A stretch of 16,490 bases of DNA from Pseudomonadota bacterium (lineage in GTDB: Bacteria > Myxococcota > UBA9042 > PHBI01): the NCBI GenBank assembly GCA_005788935.1, contig SYAK01000498.1:1-16490 (forward strand), given 5' to 3'. Positions 10,065 to 16,490 of this stretch are shown here, one piece after another. The notes under the pieces are model-generated. The model saw only the letters and a list, made by a program, of their open reading frames with translations, was not told where the DNA came from and ran no database searches. A program made the position numbers and the translations under genes. Position 1 is the first letter of the stretch. Each line of letters opens with the position of its first letter.

Positions 10065-13013
10065 ATGTCCCGCGCCAACCCTGCCGTGGCCCGCCTGACG
10101 GCCCTCGTTCTCGGCCTCTCGCTGTCCGCCTGTCAGTCCGAGGTCCCCCGCCTCCCGCGGCAGCTGCAGCCACCGGCGAGCCCCGCCACGACCGTCACAC
10201 CTGCGCCCGTGGCGCCGGTCATGCCCGCGTCGACCGACGCCGTGGCCGCGAGCGCGCCCCTGCCGCTCTGGGACTCGGTGCGACGCGGCCGTCTGCCGAA
10301 CGGGCTCACGACCTACGTCATGCGCCACCCGCACCCGAAGAACCGCGTCCAGGTCTGGCTCGCCCTCGACGCAGGCTCGACCACGGAGGCCGAGGACGAG
10401 CGCGGCCTCGCCCACCTCGTCGAGCACATGGCCTTCTCGGGCACCCGCCGCTTCCCGGGGGCCGCTATCGTCGCGTGGGCCGAGCAGGTCGGCATGCGCT
10501 TCGGCGCCCATGTCAACGCCTTCACGAGCTTTGACGCGACCACCTTCCAGCTCGAGGTCCCGGCCGACGACCCCGCTCACCTCGCAAAGGCCCTCGACAT
10601 CCTCCGGGACTGGGCGACCGACATCACCTTCGATCCTGCCGCCCTCGCCCGCGAGCGCGGCGTCGTCCTCGAGGAGCGCCGCCTGTCCCGAGGCGTCGGC
10701 GAGCGCCTCCTCGAGCGCCACCTGCCCGTCCTGTTCCGGGGCTCCCGCTACGCCGAGCGTGAACCCATCGGCCTCCCCGAGGTCGTCCGCGACGCCCCGC
10801 GCGACCGCATCGTCCGCTGGTATCGCCGCTGGTACGCCCCCGAGCGGATGGCCGTCCTCGTCGTCGGAGACGTCGACCCGACGACGGCCGAGGCCGCCAT
10901 CGCCGCCCGCTTCGGCGACCTCCCCGCATCGTCCGAGGCGCCCGCTCCCCTGTCCGTCGGCCTGCCAGACCCCGGGCTTCGGGTCTCCGTCGTCACCGAT
11001 CCGGAGCTGCCGCAGCCTGGCCTCGCCTGGTATGAGCTCGTGCCGCGCCGTCCCGAGGCCAGCCGAGCCGACTACCGCCGCGCCCTCGCCGAGATGATGT
11101 GGCTCGCCATCGTCGACGAGCGTCTCGCCGCCCTCGCGCGCAGCCCCGACGCACCCTTCGAGGGCGCCGCCTTTGGCCTCGACACGCCAGTCCGCGCCCT
11201 CGACGTCCTCGCGGGCCAGGTCGATCCGAAGCCCGGACGCGTCGCCGAAGCCCTCACAGCCCTCCTGCGCGAACGCCGCCGCGTCGAGCTCAGCGGATTC
11301 ACGCCCGACGAGTTCGCCCGCGCTCGCGCCAACCTCGTCCGCGTCTACGAGGATTACGATCGCGGCTTCGAGACCACCGACAGCGCGACCTTTGCGGATG
11401 AGATGACGCGCAACTTCTTCGAACGTGAGCTGATGGTGGGCCCCAGCGCCGAGAGGGCCATGGCCCTCGCCCTCATCGTCGACCTCGCGCCCGCCGAGGT
11501 CGCCGCCGCGAGCCACGATTTCGCGGCCTCGGACCGCCAGGTCCTCCTCGTCTCGGCGCCTCCGGACGCGGCCATCCCCGACGAGGCCACCCTCCGCGCC
11601 CTCGTCGCCGCCGCGCTCCGCGAGACCGACCTCGCGCGCCCCGCGACAGCCCCGACCAGCGGCCCCCTCGTCCCGAACCCGCCAGAGCCGGGCACCATCA
11701 CCACCGAGCGCGCCATCCCCGAGCTCGGCGTCACCCTCTGGGAGCTCGCCAACGGCATCCGCGTCTTCGTCAAACCGACGGACTTCGAGCGCGACGCCTT
11801 CACCCTGACCGCCGCGAGCCCTGGTGGCCACGCAGCTGTCTCAGACGCCGACTGGCCGCAGGCGCGCTTTGCGATGGCTGCGCTCGCCGAGGGGGGGCTT
11901 GGCGACTTCGACCCGATGGCGGTCGCGCGGGTGCTCGCGGGCCGATCCGCCTCCGCAGACGCGTGGGTGGCCGAGACGGCCGAGGGCGTCACGGCAAGCG
12001 GCTCCCCGCGCGACCTCGGGACCGCCTTCGAGCTCCTCTGGCTCGAACTCACAGCGCCGCGCGTCGATCCCGCCGCGATCGCCCGCTGGCGGGAACGGGA
12101 GGCCGCCGCCCTCGAGACCGCGAGCCGCGACCCCGAGCGACGCTTCGCCTTGGAGCTCGCCGAAGCCCTCGCCGCGAGCCACCCGCGCAGCCTCCGCCCG
12201 ACCCCCGAGGCCCTCCGCGCCGTCGATCCCGAGCGCGCGCTCGCCTTCCATCGCGACCGATTCGGCGACCTCTCCGATCTTGTCGTGGCGATCGTCGGTG
12301 ACGTCGATCTCCCGACGCTCCGCCCGCTCGTCGCGCGCTGGCTCGGCGCCCTCCCGGCTCGCGGTCGCCGCGAGACCGAGCGCGACCTCGGCGTCCGCCC
12401 CCCGCCCGGTGTCGTCCGTCGCGTCTGGGCGCTCGGCCATGAACCGCGCGCCACCGTCCATCTGCGCTTCCACGCGGACGAGCCATGGGACCGCGACGCC
12501 GAGCGCGACTTGCGCATCCTCGCAGAGGTCCTCGCCATTCGCCTTCGCGAGGTCCTGCGCGAGGATCTCGGCGGGCCCTACGGCGTCAGCGTCACCGGCC
12601 ACTTCGCCCGCCTGCCCGTGCCTCGCCGCGCCCTCGCGGTCGATTTCGGCTGCGACCCGGCGCGCGTCGACGCCCTCATCGCCGCCACCCACGGGGCGAT
12701 CGCGGCGATCGCCCGCGACGGCGTCTCCGCCGAGCTCCTCGCGCGCATCCGCGAGCAGACGCTCCGTGGCCGGGAGACCCTGCTCCGGACGAACGCCTTC
12801 TGGGCCGAGTGGCTGCTCGCCTCCGAGCGGCTCGGCGAAGATCCCCGCCGCGTCCGCGATCCGGCCCCGCTGCTCGCGCGCATGACCTCGAGCCACGTCC
12901 GGGCGGCCGCGGCCCGCTTCGCAATCGCGGGATCTGGCGCCATCGCTGCGTCCGCCCGCGCGCCGTCCGCGACGAGCCTCTTCGAGGCCGTCCTCAGGCC
13001 GGCCAGCCCGTGA
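10065..13013 (+). CDS. M16-family zinc metallopeptidase, two-half, predicted lipoprotein
   Basis: A 982-residue protein with lipoprotein signal MSRANPAVARLTALVLGLSLSAC (lipobox LSAC, Cys23), then a Pro/Ala-rich tether to about residue 65. The first half is a catalytic M16 domain: LDAGSTTE, GLAHLVEHMAFSGT with the inverted HxxEH zinc motif (His117, Glu120, His121), VNAFTSFDATTF and VVLEERR (third ligand Glu203). An M16 C-terminal-like subdomain follows. The second half (about 560-982) repeats the fold without the zinc motif (NGIRVFVKPTDFERDAFTL, then LREDLGGPYGVSVTGHF, resembling the R...Y element). Length and layout match PqqL/pitrilysin-like single-chain proteases, which degrade peptides in an enclosed chamber. 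It probably acts in the periplasm or at the outer membrane; the substrate is unknown. It is divergent from the isoamylase gene. Confidence 0.92.
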   Translation: MSRANPAVARLTALVLGLSLSACQSEVPRLPRQLQPPASPATTVTPAPVAPVMPASTDAVAASAPLPLWDSVRRGRLPNGLTTYVMRHPHPKNRVQVWLALDAGSTTEAEDERGLAHLVEHMAFSGTRRFPGAAIVAWAEQVGMRFGAHVNAFTSFDATTFQLEVPADDPAHLAKALDILRDWATDITFDPAALARERGVVLEERRLSRGVGERLLERHLPVLFRGSRYAEREPIGLPEVVRDAPRDRIVRWYRRWYAPERMAVLVVGDVDPTTAEAAIAARFGDLPASSEAPAPLSVGLPDPGLRVSVVTDPELPQPGLAWYELVPRRPEASRADYRRALAEMMWLAIVDERLAALARSPDAPFEGAAFGLDTPVRALDVLAGQVDPKPGRVAEALTALLRERRRVELSGFTPDEFARARANLVRVYEDYDRGFETTDSATFADEMTRNFFERELMVGPSAERAMALALIVDLAPAEVAAASHDFAASDRQVLLVSAPPDAAIPDEATLRALVAAALRETDLARPATAPTSGPLVPNPPEPGTITTERAIPELGVTLWELANGIRVFVKPTDFERDAFTLTAASPGGHAAVSDADWPQARFAMAALAEGGLGDFDPMAVARVLAGRSASADAWVAETAEGVTASGSPRDLGTAFELLWLELTAPRVDPAAIARWREREAAALETASRDPERRFALELAEALAASHPRSLRPTPEALRAVDPERALAFHRDRFGDLSDLVVAIVGDVDLPTLRPLVARWLGALPARGRRETERDLGVRPPPGVVRRVWALGHEPRATVHLRFHADEPWDRDAERDLRILAEVLAIRLREVLREDLGGPYGVSVTGHFARLPVPRRALAVDFGCDPARVDALIAATHGAIAAIARDGVSAELLARIREQTLRGRETLLRTNAFWAEWLLASERLGEDPRRVRDPAPLLARMTSSHVRAAAARFAIAGSGAIAASARAPSATSLFEAVLRPASP

Positions 13014-13022
13014 TCGAGATGC

Positions 13023-13039
13023 GCGTGATGAAAACACGC
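13023..13039 (+). terminator. Weak stem-loop after the M16 protease gene
   Basis: GCGTG (13023-13027) and CACGC (13035-13039) form a 5-bp stem with a 7-nt A-rich loop, 9 nt after the stop codon. There is no T-run. It is listed as a weak terminator candidate because a promoter-like sequence follows immediately. Confidence 0.25.
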
Positions 13040-13052
13040 AACATGGCACGGG

Positions 13053-13082
13053 TTGAAATCCTCCCGACCTCCGGTGTATGAC
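13053..13082 (+). promoter_or_regulatory. Candidate promoter for the TPR-PEGA / Cys-rich lipoprotein unit
   Basis: TTGAAA (13053-13058) and TATGAC (13077-13082) are spaced by 18 nt, with TG just before the -10. They match the housekeeping consensus at 5 of 6 and 4 of 6 positions. Initiation near 13089 would give a leader of about 70 nt before ATG 13161. This short AT-richer patch stands out from the GC-rich surroundings. Confidence 0.5.
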
Positions 13083-13101
13083 GTTATCCCGCGTGTCAGT
13101 C

Positions 13102-13137
13102 ACCGTCTCGCGTCCAGTCTCCGCCACGGTCTCCGCC
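13102..13137 (+). repeat. Three imperfect 12-nt repeats in the leader
   Basis: ACCGTCTCGCGT, CCAGTCTCCGCC and ACGGTCTCCGCC follow one another with an exact 12-nt period; GTCTC starts at 13105, 13117 and 13129. They lie between the candidate promoter and the ribosome site of the TPR-PEGA gene. They could be operator half-sites or a leader structure, or a small tandem duplication without function. Confidence 0.5.
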
Positions 13138-13160
13138 GTCGCACCCCGGGAGAGAGCACC

Positions 13161-14198
13161 ATGACCCGAACCATACAGGCCATCCTGGCCACGCTCGTCC
13201 TCAGCGTGCTCGTCTTCGCCCGTGGCGGGGATGCCCACGGGTCGGACCGTCCCTGGGCCGCGGGCGTGGCGCCCGAGCAGCAGGCCGAGGCCCTCAAGAA
13301 GTTCACCGAGGGCACCTCCTTCTTGAAGGAGGCCTATTTCAAGCGCGCCGTGGACCGCTACCGCGAGGCCCTCGCGCTGTGGGATCACCCCGCGATCCAC
13401 TTCAACATCGCCAAGGCGCTGATGAACCTGGACTACCCCGTCGAGGCCTACGGCCACCTGAAGAGCGCGATGCGCTTCGGCGGCGCGCCACTCGAGCCAG
13501 CCCAGATCGCACAGATCCCCGAGCTCGAGGCGCAGCTCTTCCGCAGCGAGCTCGCCGAGCTCTCGGTCAACCTCTCCGAGCCCGGCGCAATCCTGCGCGT
13601 CAACGGCGCCGAGGTCGCCCGCGGCGTCCAGACCTGGTCTGGCATCATCCGCGCGGGCAGGACCGTCATCCTCGCGACGAAGGACGGCTTCCAGCCGACG
13701 CAGGCCGCCGAGACCTTCGAGTCCGGTACGAAGCCCACCGTCAGCCTGAGCCTCGTCAAGATCGACCTCAACGTCCGCTTCACCCGCGAGATGGCCGTCT
13801 GGAAGCCCTGGACCGTCCTTGGCGCCGGCGTCGTCGTCGCAGTTGCCGGCGGGGTCGCCCACAAGCTGTCGAGCGATGCCTTCTCGGACTACGACAAAAG
13901 CGTTTCCGCCTGCGCCCAGTCCAGCTTCCTTCAGATAAATGGCGCCAACAGCCCGTTCGCGATCTGCGACCCCGCGTCGCCCGCTGTCCGGAATGACAGG
14001 CGCGACCAGGGCGAGCTCTTCCGGACCCTCTCGATCGTCGGCTACGCCGCGGGCGGGGCCACCCTCGCGACGGGCGTCGTCCTGCTCTACATCAACCGCG
14101 AAAAGCTCATCGAGGGCACTGGCGCGACCGGCCCCGTGGCGCTGACGCCGATCGTCGCGCCCGGACACGCCGGGCTGCAGGCGACCCTCCAGTTCTGA
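13161..14198 (+). CDS. TPR-PEGA membrane protein
   Basis: A 345-residue exported protein starting at ATG 13161, with GGAG 8 nt upstream. Residues 1-26 are a signal peptide or anchor (MTRTIQAILATLVLSVLVFA...DAHG). Residues 33-110 hold TPR-like helices (EALKKFTEGTSFLKEAYFKRAVDRYREALALWDHPAIHFNIAKALMNL). Residues 128-195 match a PEGA-like beta domain (LSVNLSEPGAILRVNGAEV...GRTVILATKDGF), which usually lies in the periplasm or cell wall. Two hydrophobic segments follow (217-237 and about 289-311), separated by a loop with two Cys. The tail GPVALTPIVAPGHAGLQATLQF resembles the end of many myxobacterial proteins of this layout. The function is not established; it may scaffold surface assemblies. 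It lies 26 bp before the Cys-rich lipoprotein gene and is probably co-transcribed with it. The in-frame upstream extension to TTG 13053 is rejected because it would mask the signal peptide. Confidence 0.85.
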   Translation: MTRTIQAILATLVLSVLVFARGGDAHGSDRPWAAGVAPEQQAEALKKFTEGTSFLKEAYFKRAVDRYREALALWDHPAIHFNIAKALMNLDYPVEAYGHLKSAMRFGGAPLEPAQIAQIPELEAQLFRSELAELSVNLSEPGAILRVNGAEVARGVQTWSGIIRAGRTVILATKDGFQPTQAAETFESGTKPTVSLSLVKIDLNVRFTREMAVWKPWTVLGAGVVVAVAGGVAHKLSSDAFSDYDKSVSACAQSSFLQINGANSPFAICDPASPAVRNDRRDQGELFRTLSIVGYAAGGATLATGVVLLYINREKLIEGTGATGPVALTPIVAPGHAGLQATLQF

Positions 14199-14224
14199 AC
14201 CCGCGCGACCGGAGAACACACACC

Positions 14225-16490
14225 ATGCGCAAGCTCCTCCGAACCCTCGCCGCCGTCGCCTTGAGCGCTCTGCCGGCGGGTTGTACCGAGTCCGGGACCA
14301 CCACCTGCGGCGAGGGCGGTCCTGTCTGCCCCAGAGACTGGATCTGCATCGAGGACCAGAAGGCCTGCATCAACCCCGCGACCACCCTCTGCGGGAACGG
14401 GGTCACGGACTTCGACAAGGGGGAAGAGTGCGACAACGGCACCTTCACGAGCGACGACAACTGCACGTCGGACTGCAAGAAGCCATTCTGCGGCGACGGT
14501 GTGCAGAACCTCGAACCTGAAGGCCGTTCCGCCGAGGCGTGCGACGACCGCAGGATCGCCCCGAACGGCGTCGACGGCCCGCGCGAGGACGTCCCTGGCT
14601 GCAACGCCGACTGCACGATCTCCGACTGCGGCGACGGGTATCGGAACCTCGCAGACGAAGAGTGCGACCCCGGCCGATTCTGTGCCGACCTGACCCCCTG
14701 CGACGAAGACCCCGACACCGCGCTTGGCGACTGCGCCGACCGCGAGGGCCTGTCCGACCGGGAGTGCAAGGCGCGCGATACGAGCTGCTGCACCTCCCAG
14801 TGCAAGCGGGCCGGCTGCGGCAACGGCGTCATTGACGCCGGCTGCTTCTCGGCCGAGGACGAGCGCTGCGACAATGGCCTCCACTGTGCCGACGGAACCA
14901 CCTGCAGCGGGGACGTCGACTGCGTTGGCAAGTCCGCTGGCGTCATCGGGCCGACCGACGCGCCTGACGAGCGGTGCGTGGCCCGCAGCGGCGACGGCTG
15001 CTCGTTCGACTGCAGCTCGCTTGAAGTCTGTGGCGATGGCGCGCGCGACGTCGTGGCCAGCAACGACATCCCGAAGACGGTCGCCGCGAAGGACCGCAAG
15101 GACGAGGCCTGCGATGATGGCGGCTATTGCCGCAGCAACGGTGAGCCCTGCGACTGCGACCCCGAGCTGTTGGGCCTGTTCGACGGCTGCTGGAGCCTCG
15201 CCTGCGAGACGGAGGCCATCGACTACGACCCGGACGCAACGAATCCGCCGCAGGCGCCCCCTGAGGCGCTGCGATGCGAGCCGCGCTCGGGCGACGGCTG
15301 CGACCGCGACTGCAAGTCCAAGGAGACCTGCGGCGACGGCACCCTGAACGACTACCTCCACGCCAGCGGCGGCCGCCTCGCGCTGCCCGAGGTCTGTGAT
15401 GACGGCAACAAGGCCCCCGGTGACGGCTGCAGCGCGGACTGCATGTCGCTCGAGCGGTGCGGCGACGGCTACATCAACGCCGGCGAGGACTGCGACAACG
15501 GTCCGCAGTGCGCGGATGGCTCCCCTTGCGCCTGCCCGGAGGGATCGGAGCTGCGTCGCGTCCCCGAGGGCCTCGGGCGCCCTGCGGACGTCGGCGAGTT
15601 CCGCTGCATCCGCGCGGTCGCGGGCGCGCCCGGGCAGACCTCTCTCGAGCTCGTCCAGAACTGCGCGGCCAACGTGCAGACCGCCGCCGACCTGTCCTGT
15701 GGCCTGCGGACCCTCGACCTGGACGGCTGCGACACGGGCTGCGGCCTCGAGGCCGGTTGGTCCTGCGTCAACCCGACGGACTGCAAGTTGCTCAAGACCG
15801 TCTGCGGCGACGGCATCAAGGCCGGAAACGAGCAGTGTGATGACGGAAACACGTCCGATGGTGACGGGTGCCAGCGGACGTGCCTGCTGACCTCCGACGC
15901 CTGGGCTTGCGAGACAGCAGGCCAGCCGTGCCGGCCCATCTGCGGTGACGGCATCGTGGTCGGCAACGAGACCTGTGACGACGGACGTGCGACGTCCGGT
16001 CCGGGCGCGGGCGGCGCCGTCGCAGGTGACGGTTGCGGCACGGATTGCCAGCTGGAGGGCGGATGGTTCTGTGCCCGCCCCGGCAGCCCTTGCCAGGCCG
16101 TGTGCGGCGACGGGATCGTCAAGCCCGAGGCGGGTGAAGTCTGCGATGAGGGCGCCGCGACGGAGGCAGGTGCGGGCAACGCGACCTCGGGTTGTGCCAA
16201 CTGCAAGGCCATCGCCAACGGCTGGGAGTGCCTGACTCCGGGCGAGAGCTGCACGCCGACCTGCGACGACGGCGAGATCGTCGGCGGCGAGGGCTGCGAC
16301 GAAGGTCCCACCCACGCGACGGGCGGCTGCGTCGATTGCCAGGTCACCACGGGCTGGCGCTGCACCTCGAAGGGACAGGCCTGCAAGCCGGTCTGCGGTG
16401 ACGGCCTGGTGCTCGGCGGCGAGGCGTGCGATCTTGGGGACAAGAACGGGGAGAACGACCCCGAGTACAACGACACGACCGGCACCTGCG
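14225..16490 (+). CDS. Cys-rich DUF4215-type repeat lipoprotein (3' end outside window)
   Basis: The frame from ATG 14225 (GGAGA 9 nt upstream) is open to the window edge, giving 755 residues without a stop. The N-terminus MRKLLRTLAAVALSALPAGC is a lipoprotein-like signal with Cys20, although Pro at -3 is atypical. The rest is an array of at least 12 Cys-rich repeats built on CGDGxx...ExCDDGxx...GDGCxxxC, the pattern of the DUF4215 / Myxococcus cysteine-rich repeat family. Repeats begin at the CGNG/CGDG motifs from residue 57 on; the clearest is CGDGIKAGNEQCDDGNTSDGDGCQRTC. Cys residues are probably paired as disulfides outside the cell, and the Asp/Asn-rich loops may bind calcium (inference). 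The protein is likely long, rigid and surface-exposed; a function in adhesion or envelope structure is unproven. It follows the TPR-PEGA gene by 26 bp. Confidence 0.9.
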   Translation, partial: MRKLLRTLAAVALSALPAGCTESGTTTCGEGGPVCPRDWICIEDQKACINPATTLCGNGVTDFDKGEECDNGTFTSDDNCTSDCKKPFCGDGVQNLEPEGRSAEACDDRRIAPNGVDGPREDVPGCNADCTISDCGDGYRNLADEECDPGRFCADLTPCDEDPDTALGDCADREGLSDRECKARDTSCCTSQCKRAGCGNGVIDAGCFSAEDERCDNGLHCADGTTCSGDVDCVGKSAGVIGPTDAPDERCVARSGDGCSFDCSSLEVCGDGARDVVASNDIPKTVAAKDRKDEACDDGGYCRSNGEPCDCDPELLGLFDGCWSLACETEAIDYDPDATNPPQAPPEALRCEPRSGDGCDRDCKSKETCGDGTLNDYLHASGGRLALPEVCDDGNKAPGDGCSADCMSLERCGDGYINAGEDCDNGPQCADGSPCACPEGSELRRVPEGLGRPADVGEFRCIRAVAGAPGQTSLELVQNCAANVQTAADLSCGLRTLDLDGCDTGCGLEAGWSCVNPTDCKLLKTVCGDGIKAGNEQCDDGNTSDGDGCQRTCLLTSDAWACETAGQPCRPICGDGIVVGNETCDDGRATSGPGAGGAVAGDGCGTDCQLEGGWFCARPGSPCQAVCGDGIVKPEAGEVCDEGAATEAGAGNATSGCANCKAIANGWECLTPGESCTPTCDDGEIVGGEGCDEGPTHATGGCVDCQVTTGWRCTSKGQACKPVCGDGLVLGGEACDLGDKNGENDPEYNDTTGTC

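Noticed and set aside
9858..11831. A 657-codon minus-strand frame opposite the M16 protease
   Set aside because: It is antisense to a gene with an intact HxxEH zinc motif and has no signal, motif or ribosome site of its own; GC-driven shadow.
13053..13160. Extension of the TPR-PEGA protein to a TTG at 13053
   Set aside because: The added residues are Arg/Ser-rich and would precede the signal peptide; the TTG coincides with the candidate -35 box, and GGAG lies correctly before ATG 13161.
11841..14219. A 792-codon minus-strand frame opposite the M16 and TPR-PEGA genes
   Set aside because: It spans two plus-strand genes with recognisable products and reads as biased low-complexity sequence.
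14087..16315. Minus-strand frames of 742 and 338 codons opposite the Cys-rich array
   Set aside because: The plus-strand frame from 14225 shows a lipoprotein signal and 12 regular CGDG repeats; the antisense frames are periodic reflections of those repeats.
14290..16490. Periodic Cys-rich coding sequence considered as a CRISPR array or DNA satellite
   Set aside because: The periodicity is at protein level with variable unit lengths and no identical DNA repeats or regular spacers.

Overview
The window is very GC-rich and holds families typical of the Myxococcota (former Deltaproteobacteria): a Ser/Thr kinase fused to a STAND-type NTPase, an IgGFc-binding-like lipoprotein, a TPR/PEGA membrane protein and a giant Cys-rich DUF4215-type repeat lipoprotein. 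The taxonomic placement is inference from these families and the base composition; no rRNA or other marker is present. No tRNA, rRNA, CRISPR array, transposase or prophage gene was seen.

Region 1 (1-1469, + strand) is a compact shikimate-pathway operon: the 3' part of aroB, a small TPR protein and aroQ. The three genes overlap by 4 bp at both junctions (GTGA, then ATGA), so translation is probably coupled. aroQ is followed by a hairpin.

Region 2 (1470-5378) holds one large signalling gene (GTG start 1683, stop 5072). It encodes an N-terminal Pro/Ala-rich tail carrying two DERT[VI]I motifs, a Hanks-type kinase, an nSTAND-like P-loop NTPase, one membrane helix and a C-terminal Ala/Lys/Glu coiled coil. 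The WD40 propeller that often ends such proteins is absent. A 306-bp convergent intergenic gap follows; it has hairpins and a repeated 16-bp core also seen after aroQ.

Region 3 (5379-9845, - strand) is a two-gene unit with a 27-bp gap. It encodes a secreted isoamylase-type GH13 lipoprotein and, downstream of it, an IgGFc-binding-like lipoprotein with a Cys-rich N-terminal region.

Region 4 (9846-16490, + strand) starts with a 219-bp divergent promoter region. It then has a two-half M16 zinc protease lipoprotein (10065-13013), a TPR-PEGA two-helix membrane protein (13161-14198) and, 26 bp later, a Cys-rich lipoprotein with at least 12 CGDG...CDDG repeats. That last gene starts at 14225 and is still open at the window edge.

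From 5379 onward four of five products carry a lipobox, and none has Asp at +2 after the lipid-modified Cys. The right two thirds therefore reads as a cell-envelope/surface locus: carbohydrate debranching, adhesion, proteolysis and a repeat-built surface protein. The left third is housekeeping aromatic biosynthesis plus a membrane-anchored kinase. The most unusual items are the kinase-NTPase fusion with its paired Thr motifs and enlarged activation loop, the Cys-looped lipoprotein isoamylase paired with an IgGFc-like protein, and the long DUF4215-type array with two architectural halves.
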